Source: Candidatus Planktophila sp.
Lineage (GTDB): Bacteria > Actinomycetota > Actinomycetes > Nanopelagicales > Nanopelagicaceae
Length of the DNA stretch: 64,000 nt
Direction: 5' to 3'
Assembly: GCA_030681675.1 (NCBI GenBank)
Contig: JAUXRP010000015.1
Span: 223,478 to 287,477 of the forward strand
Shown here: positions 30,294 to 36,260 of the stretch, one piece after another
How positions within the stretch are numbered: position 1 is the stretch's first letter
Layout: the number at the start of each line of letters is the position of its first letter
The notes under the pieces: generated by a model
What the model was told of the DNA's origin: nothing
The model's database searches: none
The model's input: the letters and a program-made list of their open reading frames with translations, nothing else
Made by a program: the position numbers and the translations under genes

Positions 30294-30594
30294 AATTGCA
30301 GGCAAGCAAGTCACCGTCAACGATGAGGGTTTCATGACCGTCTATGACGAATGGAACGATGAAATTGCAAAAGTACTTGCTGCACAAGTAGAAATCGAAT
30401 TAACTCCCCGCCATTGGGAGGTCATCCATTTTCTGCGAGATGACTTTAAAAAAGAGGGTGAATCATCCACATCTCGCCATACCCAAACTGTCGGTGGTTT
30501 TCCGATTAAAGAACAGTTTGAATTATTTCCAAAGAAACCTGCCAAGAAAATGTCTTACATAGCTGGACTTCCAAAGCCTAAGGGCTGCGTCTAA
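30280..30594 (+). CDS. DsrC/TusE-family sulfur carrier protein
   Basis: A 104-residue sulfur-relay protein. It shows the family helix region LTPRHWEVIHFLRDDF and the flexible C-terminal arm IAGLPKPKGCV with the conserved penultimate Cys103 (CysA). The second arm cysteine of sulfite-reductase-type DsrC (CysB, eleven residues earlier) is replaced by Ser92, as in TusE-type proteins with a single cysteine. No dsrAB is visible. Sitting between sqr and a DsrE-like gene suggests it carries persulfide from sulfide oxidation, or toward tRNA thiolation; the choice is open. Confidence 0.88.
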   Translation: MPTIEIAGKQVTVNDEGFMTVYDEWNDEIAKVLAAQVEIELTPRHWEVIHFLRDDFKKEGESSTSRHTQTVGGFPIKEQFELFPKKPAKKMSYIAGLPKPKGCV

Positions 30595-30605
30595 AGGAGA
30601 ATGAA

Positions 30606-31127
30606 ATGACTACACCTGCAATTGTTCCAAATTTTGGCGGGGAAGAAACTGACCGCAAATTAGCAATTATCTGTTCAAAGGGAAATCTTGATATGGCATA
30701 CCCAGGTTTGATTTTGGGCAATGCCGCCTTAGGCGAAGGTATTGAAACACATATCTTCTTTACTTTCTGGGGCTTTGACATGATTATTAAATCCCGTATG
30801 AACGATCTGCAATTCTCACCCGCTGGTAACACTGCAATGCATTTGCCAGGCACCAATCTACATATCCCTCAAGCTGTTATGCCGGCACCAGGTATGACTG
30901 CGATGGCAACCAAGATGTTGAAAAAACAGTTAGAAGATTTACATATCCCCGATGTCCCCGATTTCTTAGATCAAATTGTGGCATCCGGAGGGCATTTGTG
31001 GGCATGCCGTTTATCTGCCGATATGAACAAAGTGAGTGAACTTGATTTGCGCGATGACGTCGAAGGCATTATTAGTGCCTCAGATTTCATAGAGATATCA
31101 GCGAACGCTCAACTACTCTTTATTTAA
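30606..31127 (+). CDS. DsrE/DsrE2-family sulfurtransferase-like protein
   Basis: A 173-residue protein of the DsrE/F/H superfamily, larger DsrE2 type: KLAIICSKGNLDMAYPGLILGNAA near the N-terminus with Cys23 in the position typical of the active cysteine, and a second conserved-looking cysteine, C134, in HLWACRLSADM. The hydrophobic FFTFWGFDMI segment is usual for the fold. It begins 11 bp after the DsrC-like gene, with GGAG before the ATG. It probably relays sulfane sulfur with that protein. There is no clear TM helix, so peripheral membrane association is only possible. Confidence 0.82.
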   Translation: MTTPAIVPNFGGEETDRKLAIICSKGNLDMAYPGLILGNAALGEGIETHIFFTFWGFDMIIKSRMNDLQFSPAGNTAMHLPGTNLHIPQAVMPAPGMTAMATKMLKKQLEDLHIPDVPDFLDQIVASGGHLWACRLSADMNKVSELDLRDDVEGIISASDFIEISANAQLLFI

Positions 31128-31190
31128 GGCACAAACTACGCTCAGATTTGCTGTGTTGTAAATCACATTTCTGGATATTATGATTTCCCC

Positions 31191-31823
31191 ATGCAACCGG
31201 GGGCCGTTAAAAGCACAATAAAGATAATTCTCGCTGCTCTCGTGAAGGGCTTTGTTGTAGGTGTAGTCGCCCGGGCATGGATGAGATGGATTTCAACAGA
31301 TCCTGAGTTCTCATGGAGTGGATCGATTTTTATAGTAATGGCTTTTATGATTTTTATGGTCAATCAATCTTTGGTGAGATTACTTCGTCAACGGTTTAAG
31401 GGCAGGCGTAGCGTGCTCCTCATTCGCACAAGTGGTGTTATTTTCTCACTACCCATCTTTACTGCCGCTGGCGGAATGATGTTTCCCGCTGTGGCATTGG
31501 CATCAGTGGCTACATGGAACACTGCACTTGGCAAACGCACAAGGGGAGTACTACTCCTACTAGCTCTAGTTATTCCGGTAATAATTTCAAGAGATATAAT
31601 CTCCGATTTCGGATGGAGTTTTGCCACAATAGGCCGAATCCTACTTTTTGTATCTATTTATTCCGTCGTTATCTCCTCAACTAAACCTACTTTGTCACCA
31701 TATCGAAATGAAGCATCAGAAGTGGTGAAATTGAGCAAACGCAAGAAGATTCTCTTAGTCGTGGCGATACTAGCAATCGGCGGGATTTTCTTTATCTTTA
31801 CGGTTGGCCTATCTGGAAGTTAA
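31191..31823 (+). CDS. Membrane protein of unknown function, paralog of the gene at 34627
   Basis: A 210-residue integral membrane protein with about five helices. It opens with a helix running into the conserved ARAWMRWISTDPEFSWSG and ends in a positively charged loop plus a last helix. I do not recognise the family. It is clearly homologous to the inverted gene at 34627-35253 along its whole length, including WMRWIST and the SDFGW..GR motif. A TATTAT element lies 9 bp before the ATG. Nothing in the sequence gives a substrate or reaction. Confidence 0.8.
   Translation: MQPGAVKSTIKIILAALVKGFVVGVVARAWMRWISTDPEFSWSGSIFIVMAFMIFMVNQSLVRLLRQRFKGRRSVLLIRTSGVIFSLPIFTAAGGMMFPAVALASVATWNTALGKRTRGVLLLLALVIPVIISRDIISDFGWSFATIGRILLFVSIYSVVISSTKPTLSPYRNEASEVVKLSKRKKILLVVAILAIGGIFFIFTVGLSGS
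31278..31297 (+). repeat. Inverted repeat, left copy (coding)
   Basis: Twenty bases identical to the reverse complement of 35153-35172. They encode WMRWIST in the two paralogous membrane proteins. The exact match inside a less conserved surrounding suggests strong constraint or gene conversion. Confidence 0.8.
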
Positions 31824-31872
31824 GGCTAACTCTCATTGTTTTGAAAGTTTCGAAATTTTTAAACTTTACGAG

Positions 31873-31878
31873 TAACAT
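31873..31878 (+). promoter_or_regulatory. -10 element, leaderless
   Basis: TAACAT, six bases, ATG 31885, without a Shine-Dalgarno. Confidence 0.45.
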
Positions 31879-31884
31879 GTAAAT

Positions 31885-32952
31885 ATGAAGCGCCGCATGG
31901 CTATTCTGCTAGTACTTTTGTTTGTGATTGACTCTGTTGCAACCTCGGCGGTGGCAAAACCAATCCCCGGAGCGGTATGTCTTAAAGCTGGAGCAACTTC
32001 AAAATCAGCCGGAGTGATTTATACCTGCATAAAATCTGGAAAGAAACTCATGTGGAGTAAGGGTAAAAAAATTGTAAAGCCGACTCCGTCACTTTCAAGT
32101 GAACCGAACCCTCAGCCGAATCAAACACGAACAACAGTAGTTTTTCCTCCTGAGAGTTCAGCTTCGGCAATCACGCAACCACCTATAAGTATGGTGGGCA
32201 TTAACGATCAACATGCACAGTTTAGTGGCGGCATGGATCCTAACTACGTAACTTTAGGACCAAAGACTGGTACACATCCCGAGATGGGTACCTACGATTC
32301 AAAAAACGGGGTCAATATTGAGATCGGATATGGGCTTCCTATTTTGGCACCAATTGATGCACGCTTTATAGGTTTCAATAATCGTAATGCCGATTACCGA
32401 GCCGCCGATGCTTTAGGTCCATTACGTCAACCATTTGATGATCTTGCTTTGTGCTTTGAGTCTACCCATCCCGACTGGCCGGGATTAATATTCTGTTTCT
32501 ACCATCTGAAGAATTCACCACTTCTACTGGGAATTGATAAGTCTCCATTGTGCTCAAATGCAAAGGAGTGGCCAGGTCCTTTACGCGCGCAAGGGTGGCA
32601 ATTTTTCACAAATAATGACGATAACAAGATTGGCGATGCAGTCTCGGCTAGTTGCCAAGCACTGTTAGGTCGCACGGTAAAACGTGGCGAAGTCATTGCT
32701 TATTCGGGGAGAGTGGACACCCATTCGCAGGCGCCGATTACTATGAAAGTTCCACATAATAGTATCAATCCAACAATAAAAAACGGAGACAAGAATCTAC
32801 ATTGGGTTCAGGGGGATGTCTTCTTCTATTGGAAGTGCTTTTCAAAAGATGCAGTATTTGAAAAAGGAGTTCTTGCCTATCCTTGGGAGTGTGGCGGATA
32901 CCAAGCACCAAGTGAGCAACGAGCGATTAGCTACAAGTACTCGAAACCATAA
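31885..32952 (+). CDS. Secreted protein with degenerate M23-like domain
   Basis: A 355-residue exported protein. It has a signal peptide (about 1-24, ending AVAK) and a short disulfide-type module (GAVCLKAGATS...YTCIKSGKKLMWSKG), then a Pro/Thr/Ser linker (about 65-105). The C-terminal domain (120-355) has phrases typical of LytM/M23 folds: YGLPILAPIDARF, FCFYHLK, KRGEVIAYSG. The zinc-ligand HxxxD and HxH motifs are absent, so it is probably not an active peptidase and may bind wall or regulate a hydrolase. Six or more cysteines suggest disulfides. Confidence 0.6.
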   Translation: MKRRMAILLVLLFVIDSVATSAVAKPIPGAVCLKAGATSKSAGVIYTCIKSGKKLMWSKGKKIVKPTPSLSSEPNPQPNQTRTTVVFPPESSASAITQPPISMVGINDQHAQFSGGMDPNYVTLGPKTGTHPEMGTYDSKNGVNIEIGYGLPILAPIDARFIGFNNRNADYRAADALGPLRQPFDDLALCFESTHPDWPGLIFCFYHLKNSPLLLGIDKSPLCSNAKEWPGPLRAQGWQFFTNNDDNKIGDAVSASCQALLGRTVKRGEVIAYSGRVDTHSQAPITMKVPHNSINPTIKNGDKNLHWVQGDVFFYWKCFSKDAVFEKGVLAYPWECGGYQAPSEQRAISYKYSKP

Positions 32953-32967
32953 TTCATTGAAGTATCA

Positions 32968-32995
32968 TTGCTTTTCGTTTTTATCCTAGTGATAA
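32968..32995 (+). promoter_or_regulatory. Promoter of class I aldolase
   Basis: TTGCTT (32968-32973), a 16-bp spacer and GATAAT (32990-32995) resemble a standard -35/-10 pair. They lie about 75 bp upstream of the aldolase ATG, which has its own GTGAGGA ribosome site. Confidence 0.45.
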
Positions 32996-33070
32996 TTCTG
33001 CTCCTCCTCATATTTTTAATTGGAAAAACAGCATCTAGGGGATTGTATTTCTCTTGAAAGTGAGGAAAAT

Positions 33071-33970
33071 ATGAATGTGAATCAATTACAGGTAATGCGC
33101 TTAGGTCACGGTTTCATTGCAGCCTTGGATCAAAGTGGCGGGAGTACTCCTAAGGCGTTAAAACTTTATGGTATTGAGGAGAGTTCCTACTCAAACGAAG
33201 CGGAAATGTTTGACCTCGTTCATGCGATGCGCTCCCGAATTATCAAAAGCCCAGTTTTTACCAGTGATCGAATTCTTGGTGTCATTCTCTTTGAAATGAC
33301 CATGAATAGAGAAATCGATGGAATGGGGGCTGCCGAATTCCTATGGAATCGGAAAGGAATCGTTCCCTTTCTCAAAATTGATAGTGGACTTCTTGAAGTG
33401 GTGAATGGCGTTCAGTTAATGAAACCAATCCCACAATTAAGTCAAAGGCTCAAACATGCTAAATCCCATCAGGTCTTTGGGACGAAGATGCGCTCAGTAA
33501 TCAAATTGGCACATAGGCAAGGTATTGAATCCTGCTTAAAACAACAGTTTGAAATTGCTGCCGAGGTTCTTGATGAATATCTAATACCAATCATCGAGCC
33601 AGAGGTAGATATCTGGAGCCCGGAAAAAGCTGAAGCAGAAACCATTCTTAAGGATTCTTTGATATCTGAACTAGATTCACTTACTGGGGAACAAAGTGTG
33701 ATGCTTAAGTTAACGCTTCCTAGCATAAATGGCTTTTACTCGGATTTGGTATCGCACCCACGCGTTCTAAGAGTCGTAGCCCTTTCTGGAGGGTATTCGC
33801 GCTTGAAAGCAAACGAGCTATTAGCCCACAATCATGGCCTGGTGGCCAGTTTTTCTCGGGCTTTGACTGAGGGTTTAAACATTCACCAAAGTGAAAGTGA
33901 ATTCGACTCAGTTCTCGATGAATCTATTCAAAGCATATTTGACGCCTCAACAATTAAAGTTAATGCATGA
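33071..33970 (+). CDS. Fructose-bisphosphate aldolase class I
   Basis: Cleaves fructose-1,6-bisphosphate by Schiff-base chemistry. The 299-residue protein has the class I active-site set: Asp20 (AALDQSGG), Lys102 (FLKID), Glu176 (IIEPEVD) and the Schiff-base Lys213 (LKLTLPS). The C-terminus is ALTEGLNIHQSE...LDESIQSIFDAS. The ATG is preceded by GAGG; an upstream in-frame TTG at 33020 is not needed. A decayed 3' piece of a second aldolase gene lies at 39283-39383. It stands as a single gene. Confidence 0.92.
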   Translation: MNVNQLQVMRLGHGFIAALDQSGGSTPKALKLYGIEESSYSNEAEMFDLVHAMRSRIIKSPVFTSDRILGVILFEMTMNREIDGMGAAEFLWNRKGIVPFLKIDSGLLEVVNGVQLMKPIPQLSQRLKHAKSHQVFGTKMRSVIKLAHRQGIESCLKQQFEIAAEVLDEYLIPIIEPEVDIWSPEKAEAETILKDSLISELDSLTGEQSVMLKLTLPSINGFYSDLVSHPRVLRVVALSGGYSRLKANELLAHNHGLVASFSRALTEGLNIHQSESEFDSVLDESIQSIFDASTIKVNA

Positions 33971-34146
33971 TTTCTCTAGGTTCTGCGGAAGGTGAGTAGA
34001 CAATAGGGGAGTTTCTTTTTCATGCAGACTGCAATGCAAGAAGTGGCACTCGTTCATTTATACTTTCGCAATCAGCATTTCATATGACCGAAAATCGGCC
34101 ACACCAAAAATGAACATTAGTCGAAACACAAAAATACCGATTGATA

Positions 34147-34581
34147 CTACTTCTCTGTTCTGTATCTTTTCTTCATGTCGGTAAGTGATCGCTTTATCAC
34201 CAGTCCGAGTATCTTAAGATTAATATCTTCTATGCCTTTTATAGCCAAGCAAGACTTGCCGGAGAACTTGTGCTTGCCAAGGTTTTCGAGATCTTTTTTA
34301 TATTCTTCCCAACCCATTAAGTTATATAGAGTAAATCCAGTTGAGGAAATTGCAAAACCGGTCATCATATATTCATGCTCCCCTCCCTTACTGTCAAAAT
34401 AATGATATTTTCCAAAACCGAAGAGCTTATTCCACATTACACATGGTGAGCCAGTAACTTTGGCATAGAAATCAACTAGTGCCAATGCTTCTTTTCGCAG
34501 TTGCGAATCCTGGGCAAAGTTTTCCTCCAAATAAATTTCAGGAGTAATTGCAGTTGGTTGCGTCTTGTTAGTGTACGTCAC
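34147..34581 (-). CDS. DUF1801 domain protein
   Basis: A 144-residue cytoplasmic protein with the DUF1801/YdhG-like pattern: MWNKLFGFGKYHYFDSKGGE, TGFAISSTGFTLYNLMG, LGKHKFSGKSCLAIKGIEDIN and a closing amphipathic helix. No reaction is established for the family. The start is GTG, with TAGAAT 7 bp upstream (leaderless type). The gene is AT-rich compared with core genes here, as is much of the 31-41 kb region. Confidence 0.7.
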   Translation of the reverse strand: MTYTNKTQPTAITPEIYLEENFAQDSQLRKEALALVDFYAKVTGSPCVMWNKLFGFGKYHYFDSKGGEHEYMMTGFAISSTGFTLYNLMGWEEYKKDLENLGKHKFSGKSCLAIKGIEDINLKILGLVIKRSLTDMKKRYRTEK

Positions 34582-34588
34582 AGTATTA

Positions 34589-34594
34589 ATTCTA
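34589..34594 (-). promoter_or_regulatory. -10 element of the DUF1801 gene, leaderless
   Basis: On the minus strand TAGAAT, seven bases, GTG at 34581. Confidence 0.4.
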
Positions 34595-34626
34595 TCCTTG
34601 AATCAGTTTTAAATATTATTTGTATG

Positions 34627-35253
34627 TCAAAAGTCAATAGATATTCCAATAGCTGTGAGAAAGAGAAACGCTACCAAAACAATGGAAAAGAAGGTCAGAG
34701 TTTTTTTGAGGCGACTATTTGGCAACATGCTTGAATCAGAGCCAATATAAGGGGTGACCGTAGGTTTCATGAGAAGAATTACTACGGAATAGATAAGAAT
34801 GACGAGCAAGGATCTTCCGAAAGTCGGAATATTCCAACCAAAATCAGAACCAATTCCCTTGATTCCAATTACGGGTATTACTAAGCTAATTATTAGGAGA
34901 GCAATACGTATTTTTCTATCTATCTTTTTTTGCCAAAGTGCAATTGACGCCAAAATGACGGTCGGAAACATTCCTGCACCTGCTCCGGTAAAGAGTGGAA
35001 TGGTAAGGAATAATCCACCACCTCTAATTACTGAAGTTAATCGTCTAGTTTTAATTCTCCTTCTTAAGACATAGACTGTGGCTTGCGCAGAAGAAAAAAT
35101 TGTAAAAGCGAGAATTATGAATATTGTCCCGCTCCACGTAAAATCTGGTTCAGTTGAAATCCATCTCATCCAGAGGCGTGCAGTAACTCCTAAAACTAAG
35201 CCGCCGAAAACTGCAACGAGAATTATCTTCCAACCTCTTTGAGTCGCAATCAT
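34627..35253 (-). CDS. Membrane protein of unknown function, paralog of the gene at 31191
   Basis: A 208-residue protein with about five membrane helices and the same ARLWMRWISTEPDFTWSG opening motif, SDFGWNIPTFGR segment and basic loop before the last helix as the gene at 31191, in opposite orientation about 3 kb away. Its ATG is 12 bp after the 3' end of tRNA-Met on the same strand. TACAGT lies 5 bp before the ATG, so it could be read through from the tRNA or started by itself. Function unknown. Confidence 0.8.
   Translation of the reverse strand: MIATQRGWKIILVAVFGGLVLGVTARLWMRWISTEPDFTWSGTIFIILAFTIFSSAQATVYVLRRRIKTRRLTSVIRGGGLFLTIPLFTGAGAGMFPTVILASIALWQKKIDRKIRIALLIISLVIPVIGIKGIGSDFGWNIPTFGRSLLVILIYSVVILLMKPTVTPYIGSDSSMLPNSRLKKTLTFFSIVLVAFLFLTAIGISIDF
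35153..35172 (-). repeat. Inverted repeat, right copy (coding)
   Basis: Reverse complement of 31278-31297 over 20 bases; it encodes WMRWIST in the second membrane paralog. Confidence 0.8.
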
Positions 35254-35265
35254 GGTTAACTGTAG

Positions 35266-35339
35266 TGGGGCGAGTCGGGCTCGAACCGACGACGACAGAA
35301 TTATGAGTTCTGGGCTCTAACCAACTGAGCTACCGCCCC
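35266..35339 (-). tRNA. tRNA-Met (CAT)
   Basis: A 74-nt cloverleaf. The acceptor arm GGGGCGG pairs with TCGCCCC (one G-U), with D arm GCTC/GAGC, anticodon stem CAGAA/TTCTG around CTCATAA (anticodon CAT), T arm GTCGG/CCGAC, and discriminator A. The paired first base argues against initiator tRNA. Elongator Met is preferred over Ile2 (lysidine-modified CAT), which cannot be excluded by eye. A diverged copy of its 5' part plus upstream flank is found at 40821-40846. Confidence 0.93.
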
Positions 35340-35514
35340 GTGCGGGGAGAGTTTATTGCATATGTAGGGTGATTAGCCAAATGGAACTAAATGGCACAGT
35401 CGTGAAGTGTTCAAGACGTTGTTCCTATTCTGCATCTCGCCTTAACAAAAGTTCCTCTGGGAGAATTTCATCGAATAACTTCACTTCAAAATTTTCGGTT
35501 TCTTTGACATTTTT

Positions 35515-35928
35515 TCATGACTTAGATGTCTTTTTTGCAATGTGCCACACATTATGGTCGTCAATCCGCTCATACGTGAATTCATCGACTAGAGCATTAA
35601 TAAGAGCAAGTCCTCTTCCGCTCTCGGCGAGAACATCTGGCATCTCGACATCGACTATTTCTATATCGCCGGGTTGTCCAGTGTCACGCAGACTTGCTTC
35701 TATCTTGTCGCTTGAAATGTGCACCGAAAGCGAACATGAGACGCCACTTCCATCACCTGCGTGGCGGAAGATATTCGAAGCCAATTCAATGAGGGCAGTC
35801 TCAAATCTCATTTGATCTTGGATGTCAACTTCAGGAGAATTAACCCAAATGGCTTGCAGAAGGTTGTGAACCGCATCCAAAGTATCTGGAGGAGTATCGA
35901 TTAAGAGTGTGTGCGATTTTACATTCAT
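35515..35928 (-). CDS. RsbW-like anti-sigma / serine-protein kinase (HATPase)
   Basis: A 137-residue GHKL-type ATPase of the RsbW/SpoIIAB class: N-box ALIELASNIFRHAG (Glu and Asn for Mg-ATP), G1 LRDTGQP and G2 ESGRGLALINALVDE. Such proteins phosphorylate an STAS partner and, when free, bind a sigma factor or other target. Here the STAS gene is immediately upstream with a 4-bp overlap, so the pair is a partner-switching module. No sigma factor or PP2C phosphatase gene is adjacent. The neighbour is a glycosyltransferase, suggesting that this pair controls polysaccharide output. Confidence 0.88.
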   Translation of the reverse strand: MNVKSHTLLIDTPPDTLDAVHNLLQAIWVNSPEVDIQDQMRFETALIELASNIFRHAGDGSGVSCSLSVHISSDKIEASLRDTGQPGDIEIVDVEMPDVLAESGRGLALINALVDEFTYERIDDHNVWHIAKKTSKS

Positions 35929-36260
35929 TCGATCACATACGCGCTTTCTACATTTGTGTATGGAGTCAGGACGCGATCCAAATTAGTAAGTTGCAATACC
36001 AATTTGACCTGCTCCGTGGGAGATGCGATTCGTAAATCTCCATTCGCTTGGCGCGCAGCTTTAAGGCAGCCGATTAGAGCACCCAAACCAGAAGAATCTA
36101 AGAATTCGACATTGGTTAGATCTACGACTATGCGATTTTGACCCTTGGCCAAAATTACATCAACTTCTTCTCGCAGACGGTGGGCATGAACCATGTTCAA
36201 CTTCCCAACAGGAGTTACTACGACTACTCCATCTGAAATAGCCTTATGTGTTATTTCCAT
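35925..36260 (-). CDS. STAS-domain anti-anti-sigma factor
   Basis: A 111-residue SpoIIAA/RsbV-like protein: MEITHKAISDGVVVVTPVGKL, the helix-loop VDLTNVEFLDSSGLGALIG with the phosphorylatable Ser in DSSG, then KLVLQLTNLDRVLTPY. The start ATG 36260 lies 17 bp inside the glycosyltransferase 3' end. GGAAGG precedes it, so translation is coupled to the transferase. Its stop overlaps the RsbW-like gene (ATGA). When unphosphorylated it should capture the kinase. Confidence 0.9.
   Translation of the reverse strand: MEITHKAISDGVVVVTPVGKLNMVHAHRLREEVDVILAKGQNRIVVDLTNVEFLDSSGLGALIGCLKAARQANGDLRIASPTEQVKLVLQLTNLDRVLTPYTNVESAYVIE

Noticed and set aside
32968..33057. A 29-codon, very hydrophobic frame (TTG start) upstream of the aldolase
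   Set aside because: It overlaps the best -35/-10 match for the aldolase, has no ribosome site, and T-rich DNA yields hydrophobic frames by chance.
35266..35339. Reading the CAT-anticodon tRNA as initiator tRNA
   Set aside because: The first acceptor pair is G-C and the anticodon stem lacks the three G-C pairs of initiator tRNA; elongator Met (or less likely Ile2) fits better.
35340..35514. A possible third gene after the RsbW-like gene
   Set aside because: Short stretches such as LFDEILPEELLLRRDAE read open on the minus strand, but stops follow in all frames and no start or family match is seen.
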